Shown here: positions 1 through 9,065 of the stretch, piece by piece | How the letters are laid out: every line of letters starts with the position of its first letter | How positions within the stretch are numbered: the first letter of the stretch is position 1 | Source: Cyclobacterium xiamenense | Lineage (GTDB): Bacteria > Bacteroidota > Bacteroidia > Cytophagales > Cyclobacteriaceae | Assembly (NCBI RefSeq): GCF_009467825.1 | Contig: NZ_WIOK01000005.1 | Coordinates: 124,001 to 188,000, forward strand | Direction of reading: 5' to 3' | DNA: 64,000 bases | Made by a program: the position numbers and the translations under genes | Notes under the pieces: model-generated | The model's input: only the letters and a program-made list of their open reading frames with translations | What the model was told of the DNA's origin: nothing | Database searches by the model: none

Positions 1-1122
1 TCAGGTTGGGTAAGCCGGGTGGATTTCGATAACCGACTGCTGCACTTTCAGAAAGGAGAGGAGCTGCGTTACGGTACATTGATTCTGGCTACCGGATCCA
101 AACCCAATAAATTTGGCTGGCCGGGTCAGGACCTCGAGGGCGTGCAGGGCTTGTATAGCTATCAGGACCTGCTGTCCATGGAAAAACACACGCCCTCTAT
201 AACCCGAGCGGTGATCGTGGGAGGGGGACTGATCGGCGTGGAGATGGCAGAAATGTTTAGCTCCAGAAAGATACCCGTGACGTTTCTGGTTCGGGAAAAG
301 CGCTTTTGGGACAACATACTTCCGGATGAAGAAGCAGAATTGGTGGGGCGGCACATTCGTGAGCACGGCGTTGACCTGCGAATGGAGACCGAATTGACCG
401 CTATTCTGGATGACGGTGCCGGTAAGGTAAAGGCCGTGGAAACCAGCTCCGGTGAGCAGATCCCGTGTGAATTCGTGGGCTTGACAGCAGGTGTGAGTCC
501 CAATATAGCCATTTTCACCGATTCGGAACTGGCAACCAATCGGGGCATTTTGGTCGACGAGCGGTTTCGGACCAACCTGCCGGATGTCTACGCCATCGGT
601 GATTGCGCGGAATTTAAAACCCCACCCGGGCCTGACCGGAAAAACATCGAACAGGTATGGTACACTGGGCGAATGCATGGAGAAACCCTGGCGCATAACC
701 TGACAAGTAAAAATCCGGTTTCGTATAAGCCCGGGATATGGTTCAATTCGGCAAAGTTTTTTGACATTGAGTACCAGACCTACGGGCACGTACCGGCCAG
801 GCGCCGGGATGGAGAATGGTCCTTTTATTGGGAGGATGCCTCGGGTAAGATAGCCTTACGGTTGCTTTTTAGCAAGGCAGATCAACTCTTAGGGGTCAAT
901 GCATTTGGCTGGCGCATGCGGCATGCCTTTTTTGATCAGGCGATTCGGAAGGGATGGCCGGCAGACAAGGTTGTGTCTCGCCTGGATCGGGCCAATTTTA
1001 ATCCCGAGTTTTACCGGGATTTGCAAACAGAATTTATCCAGGCTTACAATCGGGAAACAGGAAAATCACTACCACTCCCGAAAAGGTCACTTATTCAACG
1101 GTTAATTGGTACAAGGGCATGA
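1..1122 (+). CDS. NAD(P)/FAD-dependent oxidoreductase, 5' end outside window
   Basis: The frame is open from base 1, so the 373 codons seen are the C-terminal part of a longer protein; the GTG at 19 is only the first possible start inside the window. The sequence shows a class I pyridine nucleotide-disulfide oxidoreductase layout: a first-domain motif LATGSKP, a second Rossmann fold VGGGLIGVEMAE for NAD(P)H, and the FAD-contacting motif YAIGDCAEF. No CxxxxC redox disulfide is visible in this part, which fits NADH dehydrogenase-like or ferredoxin reductase-like members better than thioredoxin reductase. The stop overlaps the start of the next gene by four bases (ATGA), indicating translational coupling with a membrane polyferredoxin. 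Together they could move electrons from NAD(P)H into a membrane Fe-S chain; the acceptor is unknown. Confidence 0.88.
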   Translation, partial: SGWVSRVDFDNRLLHFQKGEELRYGTLILATGSKPNKFGWPGQDLEGVQGLYSYQDLLSMEKHTPSITRAVIVGGGLIGVEMAEMFSSRKIPVTFLVREKRFWDNILPDEEAELVGRHIREHGVDLRMETELTAILDDGAGKVKAVETSSGEQIPCEFVGLTAGVSPNIAIFTDSELATNRGILVDERFRTNLPDVYAIGDCAEFKTPPGPDRKNIEQVWYTGRMHGETLAHNLTSKNPVSYKPGIWFNSAKFFDIEYQTYGHVPARRRDGEWSFYWEDASGKIALRLLFSKADQLLGVNAFGWRMRHAFFDQAIRKGWPADKVVSRLDRANFNPEFYRDLQTEFIQAYNRETGKSLPLPKRSLIQRLIGTRA

Positions 1123-2663
1123 AGTTCATACAAAATATCGGCCTGATTCTGGTAGTGGCTGGCTTGGTCATCTTTACGGCCGTCCCATTTTTGGGTACCT
1201 GGCAATTGGAGTCCGCCCAGGTAGAAGCGGCCACCAAAGACATGCACCGGGAGGTGATGGTGGATTTGTTGGCCCCGATGTACGGCCAATCATACGGGTC
1301 ACCCTTTGCCTTTATAGGAGATCTCAACGGATACATGGAGGCCCATAACGACTCCTTGAAAGCGGAGGAAAAATGGGATCAGGTGATTTGGGACGACTAT
1401 GCTTTTCCCTTAACAAAAACTGCATCCCAGGGACCGGTGCCCGCCTATCCCCTGCTTTTTCTTGCGCTTTCCGTGGGATTGACCGTTCTTGGCGGTTTGC
1501 TGTACATTCTACCCTTACATCGGAATGAAACGGCCGGTATCAAAAACGACGGCATTTATTTTTCGTCCATGAAGGCCCGGGGTTGGTTGGGCATGGTTAC
1601 GGGAACCTATCTGATCCTGTTTTACGTGATTCTGTATTGGTACCCCGAATACCTGAGTAATTCGGTAATTCTGGTGGATCCCATAAGTCAAGCCTTGTCC
1701 GGCGGGCCGGCTAGTCAGTGGTTTCTCTACGGACTGGTGTACACCTTGGCCATCTTGGTTATGGGTATCCGAATGTTTCGCAAATACAGGGGAAACAACT
1801 ACCAAACCATTCGAACCGTGTCGGTTATGTTCTTTCAATTGGCTTTTGCCTTTCTGATACCCGAAATACTGGTTTTATTCAACATGCCCTGGCACGATTT
1901 TAAAAATATCTGGCCATTGGACTATACTTTTTTTTACGAATACCGAATCGATGGCATGGTGAATTCCGGAGCTCTGGGAATGTTTATGCTGGTATGGGGG
2001 ATCCTACTCATCGTCATTGGTGTACCGGTAATCACCTATTTTTACGGCAAGCGCTGGTACTGCAGCTGGGTTTGCGGTTGTGGAGGGCTGGCGGAGACGC
2101 TGGGAGATCCGTACCGGCAATTGTCCGATAAATCCCTGAAATCCTGGCAAATTGAACGGTACCTGGTGCATGGAGTTTTGGCGCTTGCCGTAATAGTAAC
2201 GGGGGTTACCCTGCTCAATTATTTCATGAAATTTGGGCTGCTGGGTCAAGCCACTGATCAGCTCCATTCCCTCTACGGTTTTGCGATTGGATCGGCTTTT
2301 GCGGGGGTTATCGGAACTGGATTTTATCCCTTTATGGGGAACCGGGTCTGGTGCCGTTTCGGTTGTCCTCTGGCCGCTTACTTAGGGTTGGTACAACGAT
2401 TCAAGTCCAGGTTCCGGATTACGACGAATGGGGGGCAGTGCATCTCCTGTGGCAACTGTTCCACCTATTGCGAAATGGGTATTGACGTGCGCTGGTATGC
2501 GCAGCGAGGGCAAAACATCGTCCGTTCCTCCTGTGTGGGATGCGGGGTGTGTTCGGCCGTCTGCCCGCGTGGCGTGCTGAAACTGGAAAATGGCGAGGAA
2601 TCCGGAAGAATTAACGATTTGCCAATTATCATTGGCAACGATTCGATCAATTTGAATACGTAA
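1119..2663 (+). CDS. Membrane-bound 4Fe-4S polyferredoxin (NosR/NapH/CcoG-like)
   Basis: This 514-residue protein has several hydrophobic membrane segments (near residues 5-25, 108-130, 155-175, 195-215, 235-255, 280-305 and 345-395) followed by cysteine-rich clusters. A membrane-proximal motif CSWVCGCGG lies near residue 314 and a second one, CRFGCPLA, near 412. Two classical ferredoxin motifs follow: CxxCxxCxxxC near 441-452 and CVGCGVCSAVCP near 471-483. This is the architecture of NosR/NapH/CcoG-type electron-transfer proteins. The likely role is to relay electrons across or along the inner membrane, probably from the overlapping FAD oxidoreductase gene. The substrate reductase is not evident, so a specific gene symbol is not justified. 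The family assignment is firm and the role is inferred. Confidence 0.85.
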   Translation: MKFIQNIGLILVVAGLVIFTAVPFLGTWQLESAQVEAATKDMHREVMVDLLAPMYGQSYGSPFAFIGDLNGYMEAHNDSLKAEEKWDQVIWDDYAFPLTKTASQGPVPAYPLLFLALSVGLTVLGGLLYILPLHRNETAGIKNDGIYFSSMKARGWLGMVTGTYLILFYVILYWYPEYLSNSVILVDPISQALSGGPASQWFLYGLVYTLAILVMGIRMFRKYRGNNYQTIRTVSVMFFQLAFAFLIPEILVLFNMPWHDFKNIWPLDYTFFYEYRIDGMVNSGALGMFMLVWGILLIVIGVPVITYFYGKRWYCSWVCGCGGLAETLGDPYRQLSDKSLKSWQIERYLVHGVLALAVIVTGVTLLNYFMKFGLLGQATDQLHSLYGFAIGSAFAGVIGTGFYPFMGNRVWCRFGCPLAAYLGLVQRFKSRFRITTNGGQCISCGNCSTYCEMGIDVRWYAQRGQNIVRSSCVGCGVCSAVCPRGVLKLENGEESGRINDLPIIIGNDSINLNT

Positions 2664-2665
2664 TC

Positions 2666-4138
2666 ATGTGGATTTATCTGTTTTTGGGAGTGTATGGTTT
2701 GGCCATGACCTTCATATTGTTGTACAGTTTTGCACAGGCAAACCTGCTGTGGCATTTTTTTCGATTCAAGAAAAATGCCGTACCGCCGGCTTCTCTGCTC
2801 GATCCGGACCTGCCCAAGGTAACGGTACAGTTGCCGGTTTTTAATGAAAAATACGTGGTACAAAGGCTGATCGATGCCGTTTGCCGCCTGGAATATCCTG
2901 CCGAAAAGCTGGAGATCCAGATCCTGGACGATAGTACGGACGAAACATTCGACTTGGTTCAAACTGCCATTCGGGATTATCCGGAAATTCACATTCGCCA
3001 CCTACATCGGAAAATCAGGACCGGATTCAAAGCAGGAGCCCTGAAGGAGGGATTGGCCAGGGCGTCGGGCGAGTTGCTTGCCATCTTTGATGCCGATTTT
3101 GTCCCGGATCCCAAATTTCTACTAAAAACGGTGCCTCATTTTACTGATAAGAAAATAGGTATGGTTCAGTCGCGCTGGGGACATTTAAACGAAGACTACT
3201 CCCTGTTCACCCGGCTGCAAGCCTTTGCCCTGGACGCGCATTTCATGGTGGAGCAGATGGGCCGAAATGCACAACATGCCTTTATTAATTTTAACGGTAC
3301 CGGTGGTATCTGGAGAAAATCCTGCATCCTGGATGCAGGCGATTGGGAAGCCGATACCCTTACCGAAGACCTGGACCTGAGCTACCGAGCCCAGCAAAAG
3401 GGTTGGAAATTTCTTTATCGTCCGGATGTGGTCTCACCGGCCGAATTGCCACCAGTGATGTCTGCCATCAAATCCCAGCAGTTTCGCTGGACCAAGGGTG
3501 GAGCCGAGTGTGCAGTCAAGCACCTCAAACAGGTGCTGAAAGGGCCGTTTTCCTTTGCTGTCAAGATCCATGCAGCGGCCCATTTGTTAAATTCATTGTT
3601 ATTTATTGCCATTTTGCTGGTCAGTCTGAGTAGTTTGCCGGTTTGGTGGGGGTTTTACAAAGGACTCATTCCCGCGGAATTTTTCCAGGCAGCAGCGCTT
3701 TTTTTGGTTGGCTTTGTGGTAATTGCTGCCGTTTATTTCTTTGCCAATTTACAGTTGGCAGGCTATTCCCGAAAGGGATTCTTTCGGTATTTGTGGGAAT
3801 TGCCCGTGTTCCTTTCGGTGTCCATGGGGCTATCCGTTCACAATGGCCAGGCCGTCTGGGAAGGACTTACCGGTATCAAATCGCCCTTTATCCGAACGCC
3901 GAAGTACAACCTAAAGGAGAAAGATTTGGGCTGGTTTGCCAATGCCTACCATCTTCGAAACGTGCCGGCTACCAGCTATGTGGAGGGCGTACTCGCGCTG
4001 GTTTTTCTGTTGGTGGTTGGATTGTCCATCTATACCGGAACGTATGAGATGATCCTTTTCCATGGCATGTTGGCTTCGGGATTTGGCATGGTAAGCCTGG
4101 CTTCTTTTCGGAGCATGGGTCGCCCGGCCTCGGGTTAG
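2666..4138 (+). CDS. Processive GT2 glycosyltransferase, cellulose synthase-like membrane protein
   Basis: The 490-residue product starts with a membrane anchor (about 1-25), followed by a GT2 catalytic domain. Visible signatures are LDDSTDE near residue 90, the metal-binding DADF near 141, the acceptor-side TEDLD near 232 and QQFRW near 271-275, the QxxRW motif of processive GT2 enzymes. Further hydrophobic segments lie near 305-325, 345-370, 385-400 and 440-480. The enzyme is expected to polymerise or transfer sugars at the inner membrane from a nucleotide sugar; donor and product cannot be read from the sequence. It begins two bases after the polyferredoxin stop, so it belongs to the same operon. 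Confidence 0.88.
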   Translation: MWIYLFLGVYGLAMTFILLYSFAQANLLWHFFRFKKNAVPPASLLDPDLPKVTVQLPVFNEKYVVQRLIDAVCRLEYPAEKLEIQILDDSTDETFDLVQTAIRDYPEIHIRHLHRKIRTGFKAGALKEGLARASGELLAIFDADFVPDPKFLLKTVPHFTDKKIGMVQSRWGHLNEDYSLFTRLQAFALDAHFMVEQMGRNAQHAFINFNGTGGIWRKSCILDAGDWEADTLTEDLDLSYRAQQKGWKFLYRPDVVSPAELPPVMSAIKSQQFRWTKGGAECAVKHLKQVLKGPFSFAVKIHAAAHLLNSLLFIAILLVSLSSLPVWWGFYKGLIPAEFFQAAALFLVGFVVIAAVYFFANLQLAGYSRKGFFRYLWELPVFLSVSMGLSVHNGQAVWEGLTGIKSPFIRTPKYNLKEKDLGWFANAYHLRNVPATSYVEGVLALVFLLVVGLSIYTGTYEMILFHGMLASGFGMVSLASFRSMGRPASG

Positions 4139-4296
4139 CACAGACAGCAGCACCCGACTTCAACCGGTTTCCAAGAAAAAAATGCATTGGAAAGGCAGGT
4201 GCTCGGTGGCTACCCGAAACCCTGCACCAACATTAACGATCCTCGCCTGGACTAATTACACGTACGCATGGAGCCTGACTCCAAAACCAATATCCC

Positions 4297-5001
4297 ATGA
4301 ATACCAACGACGGAAGTTCCTTTGTGATAGATGTTATTATCCCCGCTTTTAACGAAGAAAATGCCGTGGGTAAGGTCATTGGTGACATTCCAGACTTTGT
4401 CCGAAACGTGGTCGTGGTAAACAACAATTCAAACGACGCTACCCGAAAGGTGGCCGCGGCTGCCGGGGCGGTAGTGGTCGACGAGCCCATACGTGGATAC
4501 GGAAAGGCTTGTTTGACCGGTATGGCCTATGTGACGCAGCAGCCGGTTCCTCCCGATATTCTGGTATTCCTGGATGCCGACTACAGCGACTATCCGGAGG
4601 AGATGGAAATGCTCCTCGCTCCCTTGATTCAGGAGGGGTACGATTTGGTGATCGGTTCCAGGGCAAGGGGCGAACGGGAGAGGGGCTCCATGACACTGCC
4701 GCAAGTATTCGGGAACTGGCTGGCCACCCGCTTGATGCGGAAGCTGTTTTCGGCGGATTTCTCTGATCTTGGCCCCTTTCGGGCCATACGTTGGGAAAAG
4801 TTACGCTCCCTGCATATGGAGGACGAGAATTACGGGTGGACCATAGAAATGCAGCTAAAGGCCGTCAAACATGGGTTGAAATACACCGAGGTGCCGGTCA
4901 CCTATCGGCAGCGAATAGGAAAATCCAAGGTGAGCGGCACCCTGCGCGGCGTCATTGGTGCCGGTTACAAAATCTTATGGAGCCTGTGGAAATACCGGTA
5001 A
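4297..5001 (+). CDS. DPM1-like GT2 glycosyltransferase
   Basis: A 234-residue soluble-type GT2 enzyme. The N-terminus has VIIPAFNEENAV, then NNNSNDAT as the nucleotide-contacting loop, RGYGKACLTGM, and LDADYSDYP near residue 92 as the metal-binding DxD. There are no transmembrane helices, as in the catalytic domain of dolichyl/polyprenyl-phosphate mannose synthases. It would load a sugar from a nucleotide donor onto a lipid carrier. The multispanning GT-C-like protein encoded at 5977 could use such a lipid-linked sugar, which is a coherent pairing but an inference. A 158-base gap separates it from the previous gene; I see no terminator or clear promoter there. Confidence 0.85.
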   Translation: MNTNDGSSFVIDVIIPAFNEENAVGKVIGDIPDFVRNVVVVNNNSNDATRKVAAAAGAVVVDEPIRGYGKACLTGMAYVTQQPVPPDILVFLDADYSDYPEEMEMLLAPLIQEGYDLVIGSRARGERERGSMTLPQVFGNWLATRLMRKLFSADFSDLGPFRAIRWEKLRSLHMEDENYGWTIEMQLKAVKHGLKYTEVPVTYRQRIGKSKVSGTLRGVIGAGYKILWSLWKYR

Positions 5002-5077
5002 GGTTTTGGGAATCGACTGACCAGAAAACGGAAACTGTCCTATATTTTCGTTAAATTACCACTAAAAATCAGCCACT

Positions 5078-5965
5078 ATGAAAAATCGATTGCTCTTGTT
5101 TACCGGAATTTTGTTGGCCCTATCTTGTAGCCGTCCCGAAAGAGAGGGCGTGGATTTTGATGCATGGGGAGACTATTGGTTTCAGGGAACCGCTGAGATC
5201 AGCAGTTTTGATCTGGTTCAGTACCGGTATGGACAGCCCCGCCAAGGTGAAGCGGTATTGATTTTTGTAACGGAGGATTTTTCCAGGAGTGAGCAGGTGA
5301 AGCTGGATGACCCGGCTTCGGCGGGTAGGGACAAAATCTCGGTGATCAAGATGAACCAGACCAGGGGTTTTGTTACGGGAATCTATCCCTACCACATGAT
5401 GCTCTCGGCCTTTACTCCTACCAAAGAAGCGTCTCAGGGGCTCAAGTTCACGGTATCTTCTCAGGAATGGTGCGGGCAAGCATTTGCCCAGGTAAATTTA
5501 TCCGGAGGGGACTCCTATTCCGGGGAGCTGTTCTCGTATTTTGAAGCAGAGGGCGACAAAAGTTTTTCCCTGAACGGGATGGCGGAGGACGATTTATGGA
5601 ACCTGATTCGGATTCATCCCGAGCAGGTGCCAACGGGAAGTGTGCAAATGTGGCCCTCCCTTATCTATCAGCGATTGACCCATGCCGATTTTATTGCGGA
5701 AGAGGCATTTATCCGACTTCGGGATATCAGTGATTCCCGTAGGCAGTTGGAGGTAACCTACAGCTCCGACCGCAGGGAGTTGACCATTGACTTTGAAAAA
5801 GAGTTTCCCCACGCCATCCTGGGCTGGGAGGAAACCCACACCAAGGAAAACGGAGAAAAAGAAATAACCAAAGCTACCCGCAAAGGAATGAAGGTCATCG
5901 ACTACTGGAACCGGAATGCACTGGAAGATGAATTTTTACGAAATGAATTGAACCTCAATCCATAA
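5078..5965 (+). CDS. Conserved lipoprotein of unknown function
   Basis: The 295-residue protein starts with a type II signal peptide: basic start, hydrophobic stretch, then LALSCSR, with lipidation expected on Cys17. The rest is soluble and rich in beta-type sequence, with no catalytic motif I can name. I have a recollection that Bacteroidota proteins of this type are sometimes labelled as septum formation inhibitor Maf, but the sequence lacks the features of the Maf nucleotide pyrophosphatase, so I do not use that label. It lies between a polyprenyl-phosphate sugar synthase and a membrane mannosyltransferase-like gene, with only 11 bases before the latter. That suggests an envelope-associated function. 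Confidence 0.75.
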   Translation: MKNRLLLFTGILLALSCSRPEREGVDFDAWGDYWFQGTAEISSFDLVQYRYGQPRQGEAVLIFVTEDFSRSEQVKLDDPASAGRDKISVIKMNQTRGFVTGIYPYHMMLSAFTPTKEASQGLKFTVSSQEWCGQAFAQVNLSGGDSYSGELFSYFEAEGDKSFSLNGMAEDDLWNLIRIHPEQVPTGSVQMWPSLIYQRLTHADFIAEEAFIRLRDISDSRRQLEVTYSSDRRELTIDFEKEFPHAILGWEETHTKENGEKEITKATRKGMKVIDYWNRNALEDEFLRNELNLNP

Positions 5966-5976
5966 ATCCCGCCCCC

Positions 5977-7323
5977 TTGAAAACGTTTCTGGGTTTTATG
6001 GGGATTGCCATTGGGCTGGTGGGAATAGCCTATGGGGTCCCAAGAACGGATTTCCCAACCCTGCTGGGCTTGTACGTGCTGGCCTTTCTGAGCTATTTGT
6101 ACCTGCTGTCGGTGCAAAAAAAGCAAGCGCTCTCGCCCCTGATACTGCTAAGCATGGCTCTGGGATTGCGCGTGCTTTTGCTGGGAGCCTGGCCGGAGTT
6201 ATCGGATGATTTTTACCGGTACATTTTTGACGGGCAGTTGCTGGCAAATGGAATCAATCCGTACCTGGAATTGCCCCTAACGGTGCGCGATTCGGGGCTG
6301 CTGCCTGAAAACCCGTACTGGGAAACCTTGCTGGATAGGATGAATTCTCCAGCGTATTTCTCGCTGTATCCCCCCTTGCACCAGTTTTTCTTCTGGTTGG
6401 CGGCGCTGCCGGGAGAAAACCTGTTCCTTAATGTACTTGTCTTGCGGGCAACCGTATTGTTGGCCGAAGGAATCAATCTCTGGTTGATCCAAAAGCTGCT
6501 TTTTCGGTGGCGCATGCCATCGTACCGACTTTCCTGGTATGCCTTCAATCCCCTGGTAATTCTGGAGCTTACGGGAAACCTCCACTTTGAAGGGTGGGTC
6601 TTAACCGGCCTGCTTTTCGCGGTGTACGCCTACGATGTGCAAAAGCCACCCTGGGCAGGGCTGAGCTGGGCGGCAAGCATTGGGCTGAAACTGACCCCAC
6701 TACTATTGGCGCCGGTCTGGATTCGTTTCTGGGGCAAGCACCAATTTTGGAAATTCACCCTGGTGTCAGTACTTGTTGTCTTGCTGCTGTTAAGTCCCAT
6801 TGTGATCGCCGGTGGGGCCGAAAACTTTTTCCAAAGTTTCCGCCTGTACCAAAGTAAATTTGAATTCAATGCCTCGCTATATTACCTGATTCGGGCCGCT
6901 TCCGGTTACTTTGTGGACTACAACCCCATCGCCTACGTGGGGCCGGCACTTCAGGGGCTGGCAGCTATAGCTTTGCTTACGATGGGGTTGTACCAGCGGA
7001 CATTTACACGGGAAGCACTTGTTTCTAAAATGGTATGGATGTACCTGGTTTTTTTCTTGCTTCAAACCACCGTACACCCCTGGTACCTGATTCCAGCAGT
7101 GGGGATCAGTGTGCTCACGACTAACCGGATTTTTGTTGCATGGAGTGGGCTGGTATTTCTGTCCTATCACGTTTACGCCCGGCCGGAATACACCGAGTCT
7201 ATGGGAATGGTCGCGACCGAATACCTCTTGCTAGCCATCGTCATCGTGCTCACTGCTTACCGGCATTTCGCAAGCCGGCGGAGACTTTCTTCAGCTAGCT
7301 CCGCAAAAAGCGAATCGTTGTGA
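5977..7323 (+). CDS. Multispanning GT-C-type mannosyltransferase-like protein
   Basis: The 448-residue product has about ten or more hydrophobic helices spread over its length. The loop after the second or third helix carries SDDFYRYIFDGQLLANG followed by INPY, the R-Y-x-x-D-G...NPY pattern found in GT-C and GT87-like polyprenyl-phosphate-mannose transferases. A periplasmic acidic residue (Asp in SDDFYRY) would be the usual catalytic base. The gene starts with TTG at 5977; an in-frame ATG at 5998 is the alternative and would lose only seven residues. It would transfer a sugar from a lipid carrier on the outer face of the membrane, matching the DPM1-like enzyme encoded upstream. The acceptor is unknown. 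Confidence 0.75.
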   Translation: MKTFLGFMGIAIGLVGIAYGVPRTDFPTLLGLYVLAFLSYLYLLSVQKKQALSPLILLSMALGLRVLLLGAWPELSDDFYRYIFDGQLLANGINPYLELPLTVRDSGLLPENPYWETLLDRMNSPAYFSLYPPLHQFFFWLAALPGENLFLNVLVLRATVLLAEGINLWLIQKLLFRWRMPSYRLSWYAFNPLVILELTGNLHFEGWVLTGLLFAVYAYDVQKPPWAGLSWAASIGLKLTPLLLAPVWIRFWGKHQFWKFTLVSVLVVLLLLSPIVIAGGAENFFQSFRLYQSKFEFNASLYYLIRAASGYFVDYNPIAYVGPALQGLAAIALLTMGLYQRTFTREALVSKMVWMYLVFFLLQTTVHPWYLIPAVGISVLTTNRIFVAWSGLVFLSYHVYARPEYTESMGMVATEYLLLAIVIVLTAYRHFASRRRLSSASSAKSESL

Positions 7324-7364
7324 TAATTCCGAGTAATTAGTTAATATTAGGTTAATTTGATACC

Positions 7365-8126
7365 ATGAAAAAAATTACGGTTCATCGCATGAAAAATTTT
7401 CTCTATGGTTGCATCCTCCTGAGCGGATGGATCGCCTGTTCCCCGAAAACTGAGGCGGATCGCATCATTGATCAATCCATTGAAGCGCATGGAGGCGACC
7501 TGTTCGAATCGTCCACCATTCGTTTTGATTTTAGGGAGCGGTCCTATGAGATAGCCAAATCGCCTGAACGGTTTCGGTACGTCCGGTCCTTTGTTGACGA
7601 ATCCGGGCAGGTAGTGGATGAATTGGATAACGAGGGGTTTACCCGCAAAATCAATGGGGAAGTGGTGAACCTGTCCGATAAGGACCGCAATGCGTATTCC
7701 AACTCGGTGAACTCGGTGGCCTATTTTGCCTTTTTACCTTATGGACTGAATGACCCTGCGGTAATCAAAACCTACCTGGGAGAAACGCAATTGGATGGAA
7801 AAACCTACGAATTAGTCAAAGTCACTTTTCAGAAAAACGGTGGGGGCGAGGATTACGACGATGAATTTTTGTATTGGATCAATAAAGAAAACTTCCGAAT
7901 GGATTTTTTGGCGTATACCTACCACACGGATGGGGGAGGCTTGCGTTTTCGGAAGGCCAAAAATCAGCGGGAAATCTCAGGTATTCTGTTTCAGGATTAC
8001 GACAATTACAAACCCGCGGACGAAACGGTCCCACTAGAGGAAATACAGGCCTTGTACGAAGCGGGATCGCTTGAATTACTTTCAGAAATCCTGTTGGAAA
8101 ATATTCGGGTGGATGATGCCGGCTAA
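7365..8126 (+). CDS. DUF6503-like outer-membrane or periplasmic lipoprotein
   Basis: A 253-residue protein with a lipoprotein signal ending in GWIACSP (Cys near residue 26). The ATG at 7389 gives a shorter and more typical signal peptide and may be the true start. The mature part resembles the LolA/LppX-like fold of the DUF6503 group: an opening helix with ADRIIDQSIEAHGG, followed by alternating strands such as IRFDFRERSYE and FRYVRSFVD. Family members are uncharacterised; a lipid- or hydrophobic-ligand-binding role is inferred only from the fold. It is followed 10 bases later by the patatin gene, so a connection with lipids is plausible. Confidence 0.65.
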   Translation: MKKITVHRMKNFLYGCILLSGWIACSPKTEADRIIDQSIEAHGGDLFESSTIRFDFRERSYEIAKSPERFRYVRSFVDESGQVVDELDNEGFTRKINGEVVNLSDKDRNAYSNSVNSVAYFAFLPYGLNDPAVIKTYLGETQLDGKTYELVKVTFQKNGGGEDYDDEFLYWINKENFRMDFLAYTYHTDGGGLRFRKAKNQREISGILFQDYDNYKPADETVPLEEIQALYEAGSLELLSEILLENIRVDDAG

Positions 8127-8136
8127 TTTAGGTAGG

Positions 8137-9060
8137 ATGGAAAAAAAACGAGCGCTTGTCATTTCCGGTGGAGGGAGCAAGGGAGCCTTTGGGGGAGGGA
8201 TCGCCGAATACCTGATACGGGATTGTCAGATGAACTACGACATTTTTGTTGGAACCTCTACAGGGAGCCTGTTGGTGCCTTTGTTGTCGATCAATGAGAT
8301 TGAAAAGATAAAGGCCATCTATACTTCGGTCACACAGGATTGCATATTCAGCACCAATCCCTTTATTATCTCCAAAAAAAACGGCGTATACAAAACCCGG
8401 ATCAATCATTTTAGCACCATCAAAATGTTTTTGAAGGGAAAAAAGACCTTTGGAGAAAGTAAAAATCTGTTTCATTTGATCAAAAAGATCATTACTCCGG
8501 CGGATTTTGACCGTATGAAAACCAATACGGCAGAGATTTACATAACCGTTTCGAACCTCAGCACCAATAGCGTGGAATACAAGCGGCTAAAGGATTGCGC
8601 CTACGACGATTTCTGTGAGTGGATATGGGCATCGTCCAACTTAATCCCCTTCATGAGTTTGTTGGAAAAAGACGGTTGTGAATATGCGGATGGGGGCTTT
8701 GCGGATTTGGTACCAATTTCCGAGGCCATCTACCGGGGAGCAAATGAAGTAGACGTCATCGTTCTAAAAGCCCGGGCAGGAAGGGAAATGAAGCGGCCCG
8801 TTCGGAATGCCCTGGAACTTACCACAAGGGCCTTTGATTTTATGCTGGATCAAATCTCCAGCGATGACATCAAAATTGGTGAATTACTGGGAAAAAGACG
8901 TCGGGTAAACCTTAACTTTTATTATCCGCCTGCGGTATTGACGGAAAATTCATTGATTTTTGATCCCTATCAAATGAAGAAATGGTGGCGTCAGGGAAAG
9001 CGCTTTGCAAAAGAACAAAACCCGGTATGCAAATGTATCGAAATAGGCGTTGATAAATAA
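8137..9060 (+). CDS. Patatin-like phospholipase
   Basis: The 307-residue product has the patatin catalytic layout. The oxyanion-hole loop SGGGSKGAFGGG is at residues 10-21, the nucleophile elbow GTSTG has Ser41, and the DGG motif (YADGG) carries Asp185, giving the Ser-Asp dyad. No signal peptide or transmembrane segment is visible, so it should act in the cytoplasm or at the inner membrane face as a lipid acyl hydrolase. An upstream in-frame ATG at 8071 overlaps the preceding gene by 56 bases and precedes the conserved N-terminus with unrelated sequence, so 8137 is preferred. It lies ten bases after the DUF6503-like gene. Confidence 0.88.
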   Translation: MEKKRALVISGGGSKGAFGGGIAEYLIRDCQMNYDIFVGTSTGSLLVPLLSINEIEKIKAIYTSVTQDCIFSTNPFIISKKNGVYKTRINHFSTIKMFLKGKKTFGESKNLFHLIKKIITPADFDRMKTNTAEIYITVSNLSTNSVEYKRLKDCAYDDFCEWIWASSNLIPFMSLLEKDGCEYADGGFADLVPISEAIYRGANEVDVIVLKARAGREMKRPVRNALELTTRAFDFMLDQISSDDIKIGELLGKRRRVNLNFYYPPAVLTENSLIFDPYQMKKWWRQGKRFAKEQNPVCKCIEIGVDK

Positions 9061-9065
9061 ATCGT

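Noticed and set aside
1-789. Long minus-strand open frame opposite the FAD oxidoreductase
   Set aside because: It is an antisense shadow; the plus strand has a complete set of FAD/NAD motifs.
5078-5965. Possible label as septum formation inhibitor Maf
   Set aside because: The protein is a lipoprotein without Maf nucleotide-binding features; the label appears to be a propagated error.
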